Assembly (NCBI GenBank): GCA_002840905.1
Contig: PHDD01000012.1
Location: 16,144 to 80,143 of the forward strand
Source: Bacteroidetes bacterium HGW-Bacteroidetes-4
GTDB taxonomy: Bacteria > Bacteroidota > Bacteroidia > Bacteroidales > SZUA-534
Direction of reading: 5' to 3'
Length of the DNA stretch: 64,000 nucleotides
Below, one piece after another: positions 62,999 to 64,000 of the stretch. The notes beneath the pieces were generated by a model. The model saw only the letters and a list, made by a program, of their open reading frames with translations. It had not been told where the DNA came from and did not search any database. Made by a program: the position numbers and the translations under genes. The first letter of the stretch is position 1, and each line of letters begins with the position of its first letter.

Positions 62999-63036
62999 GC
63001 CGCCGAAATGGCTACCAGAGTAGGCGGCGCTTTTAA
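62999..63036 (+). terminator. Weak hairpin after capsid gene
   Basis: GCCGCC pairs with GGCGGC over a 20-nt loop, followed by CGCTTTT. Probably slows rather than ends transcription, since more late genes follow. Confidence 0.35.
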
Positions 63037-63047
63037 AAACTGTGTTT

Positions 63048-63302
63048 ATGACCTTATATATAATAAGCGTATTGTTAGGTATTATAGGAGCTTTGCTTTT
63101 GCGCTTGTTGCTGAAGTTTGAAGACCTTATAAAAAGCCTGAATAAAGCCAACGAGGTTCTTGTTGCCCACCAGACCAGGCTCGACAATATTGACCATCGG
63201 TTTGGAACCAACGAGAAGCGACTAAACGACCATGCCGAGCGCATTCGTAAAGTAGAATTAAACCAGGCAAGCTGTAAAAATTTTAGTCATGCAGATAAGT
63301 AA
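63048..63302 (+). CDS. Small membrane protein with coiled coil
   Basis: 84 residues from ATG 63048 (a GTG two codons earlier at 63042). One N-terminal helix (LYIISVLLGIIGALLLRLLL) followed by a charged helix (LNKANEVLVAHQTRLDNIDH). Next to the endolysin gene, so possibly a lysis accessory (spanin- or holin-like), but no firm family. Overlaps the next gene by 14 bp. Confidence 0.55.
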   Translation: MTLYIISVLLGIIGALLLRLLLKFEDLIKSLNKANEVLVAHQTRLDNIDHRFGTNEKRLNDHAERIRKVELNQASCKNFSHADK

Positions 63303-63765
63303 ACACTTCCACCTAAAAGAGTTTGTTAAAAGCCAAACCGCCATACAACACCGGATAGGTAACATGCCCGATCCGTCGCAGTTCAATGCGTTGTCGGCTT
63401 TAGTTAACCGGGTTCTTGAACCGGCCCGGGTGGCGCTCGACATGCCTTTGTTTGTTAGCTCCGGGTTTAGAAGTAAAGCCCTGAACGAACTGATTGGCGG
63501 AGCTCACCGTATTGAAAACGGTGTGTATGTAGCCACCAGCCAGCACTGTAAAGGCGAGGCTGCTGATTTACAATGTAAAGACAACGCCAGGCTTTTCCGC
63601 TACATTAAGGAAAACCTGACCTTTGACCAGTTGATTTGGGAGTTTGGCGACGACGAACAGCCCGACTGGGTACATGTGAGCTATACCGAACGCGGCTTGA
63701 ATCGCTTTAGCGTGCTCAAGGCGGTGAATGATAACGGAAAAACCAGATACCATGCCTTTGTTTAA
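63289..63765 (+). CDS. Peptidase M15 family endolysin
   Basis: 158 residues of the M15 D-Ala-D-Ala carboxypeptidase-like group. The conserved SSGFRSKALNELIGG, His86 and Asp93 in SQHCKGEAADLQ and His129 in WVHVSY are the zinc ligands and catalytic set. Cuts peptide bridges in the cell wall at lysis. Encoded between two small membrane proteins, the expected lysis cassette. Confidence 0.88.
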   Translation: MQISKHFHLKEFVKSQTAIQHRIGNMPDPSQFNALSALVNRVLEPARVALDMPLFVSSGFRSKALNELIGGAHRIENGVYVATSQHCKGEAADLQCKDNARLFRYIKENLTFDQLIWEFGDDEQPDWVHVSYTERGLNRFSVLKAVNDNGKTRYHAFV

Positions 63766-64000
63766 AAAAGCGATAGATGTTGACAACCTTATTAATAAGG
63801 TGGCTTCGGGTGCTGATAAATTACACTTCAGCAACCAGGAGCGCAGTGAGTTTAATCTGAAGGTTGCCGACGGACTGGCCGAGCATGCGAAAGATACGCT
63901 TGGCGAAAGTACAGAGCGCAGCCGGGCGCGAAGGGTAATAAGTTATGTGGTGATAGTTAACTTTTTCGCTTTGTTTTGGCTGGTAGTGTGGCTCTATTTT
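63752..64000 (+). CDS. Holin-like membrane protein (partial)
   Basis: At least 83 residues, cut by the window edge. Starts MPLFKKAIDVDNLINKVASG, amphipathic first part, then a charged segment and a hydrophobic helix ISYVVIVNFFALFWLVVWLY. Resembles 3TM-type phage holins, which open the membrane for the endolysin; overlaps the endolysin gene by 14 bp. Confidence 0.55.
   Translation, partial: MPLFKKAIDVDNLINKVASGADKLHFSNQERSEFNLKVADGLAEHAKDTLGESTERSRARRVISYVVIVNFFALFWLVVWLYF

Larger units (their letters stand above)
42366..64000. mobile_element. Mu-like transposable prophage (left end to beyond window)
   Basis: Contains in order repressor, Cro/Ner-like gene, DDE transposase, MuB ATPase, replication and accessory genes, then terminase, portal (DUF935), Mu F-like, gpG-like, DUF1320, protease/scaffold, capsid and lysis genes. 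The left border is placed where the M3 peptidase reading frame is broken and the first of two 20-bp end repeats starts; a TG that could be the terminal dinucleotide occurs at 42366 and 42384. Gene content is denser and somewhat richer in G+C than the host part. The right end and the target duplication lie outside the window. Confidence 0.93.

Overview
The window joins about 42.4 kb of an AT-rich Bacteroidota chromosome to a Mu-like transposable prophage that starts near 42366-42384 and runs past the right edge. The phylum is inferred from a SusC/TonB-type receptor with a CarboxypepD_reg-like N-terminus, a BatA-like membrane protein, a BT_3928-type DoxX protein next to tpiA, promoters of the TTTG / TAnnTTTG type, and near absence of Shine-Dalgarno sequences. 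The order Marinilabiliales (Prolixibacteraceae-like) is only a guess from overall gene content.

Host part. 292-12870: YjbQ-type protein, TonB receptor, BatA-like protein, RDD protein, ornithine aminotransferase, a tandem pair of related small secreted proteins, then a leftward run rsmE - DUF4159 - glycosyltransferase - DUF364. 12984-24840: phosphoesterase; a leftward run tmk - DoxX - tpiA - prmA - 1,527-residue secreted protein of unknown role; folP and cdaA (c-di-AMP); plsY. 24974-32902: pckA, xerD and a fermentation block pta-ackA followed by ptb-buk (acyl-phosphate/kinase pairs for acetate and butyrate or a similar acid). 33061-42352: SDR oxidoreductase, small barrel protein, two tandem CPA2 antiporters, SlyD-type isomerase with a Cys-rich tail, cold-shock and RRM proteins, and an M3 peptidase lipoprotein gene whose first codons are cut off by the prophage. 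Hairpin terminators separate most units; a dispersed intergenic repeat (two copies) and a 126-bp inverted-repeat element lie between genes.

Prophage. The left end carries two identical 20-bp sites, probably transposase binding sites. A leftward repressor gene faces a rightward early operon: Cro/Ner-like protein, DDE transposase (MuA), MuB-type ATPase, a RecA-like ATPase, DUF3164 and many small coupled genes, including an HD nucleotidase-like protein and a free-standing DnaA domain IV. A palindrome CTACA-N3-TGTAG sits between the -33 and -7 elements of the early promoter; a second perfect copy lies at the early/late junction and a one-mismatch copy precedes the transposase gene. The late genes are split around a divergent promoter region at 60694-60872: terminase, portal, head and tail-joining genes run left, while protease/scaffold, major capsid, and lysis genes run right and continue beyond the window.

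Most unusual points: insertion of the prophage in the signal peptide of a peptidase gene, the phage DnaA domain IV, the shared operator, short-tandem-repeat leaders before several phage genes, a tRNA-like minihelix, the divergent late region with duplicated 21-bp sites, and a head gene whose only canonical start is internal to an apparently coding frame.
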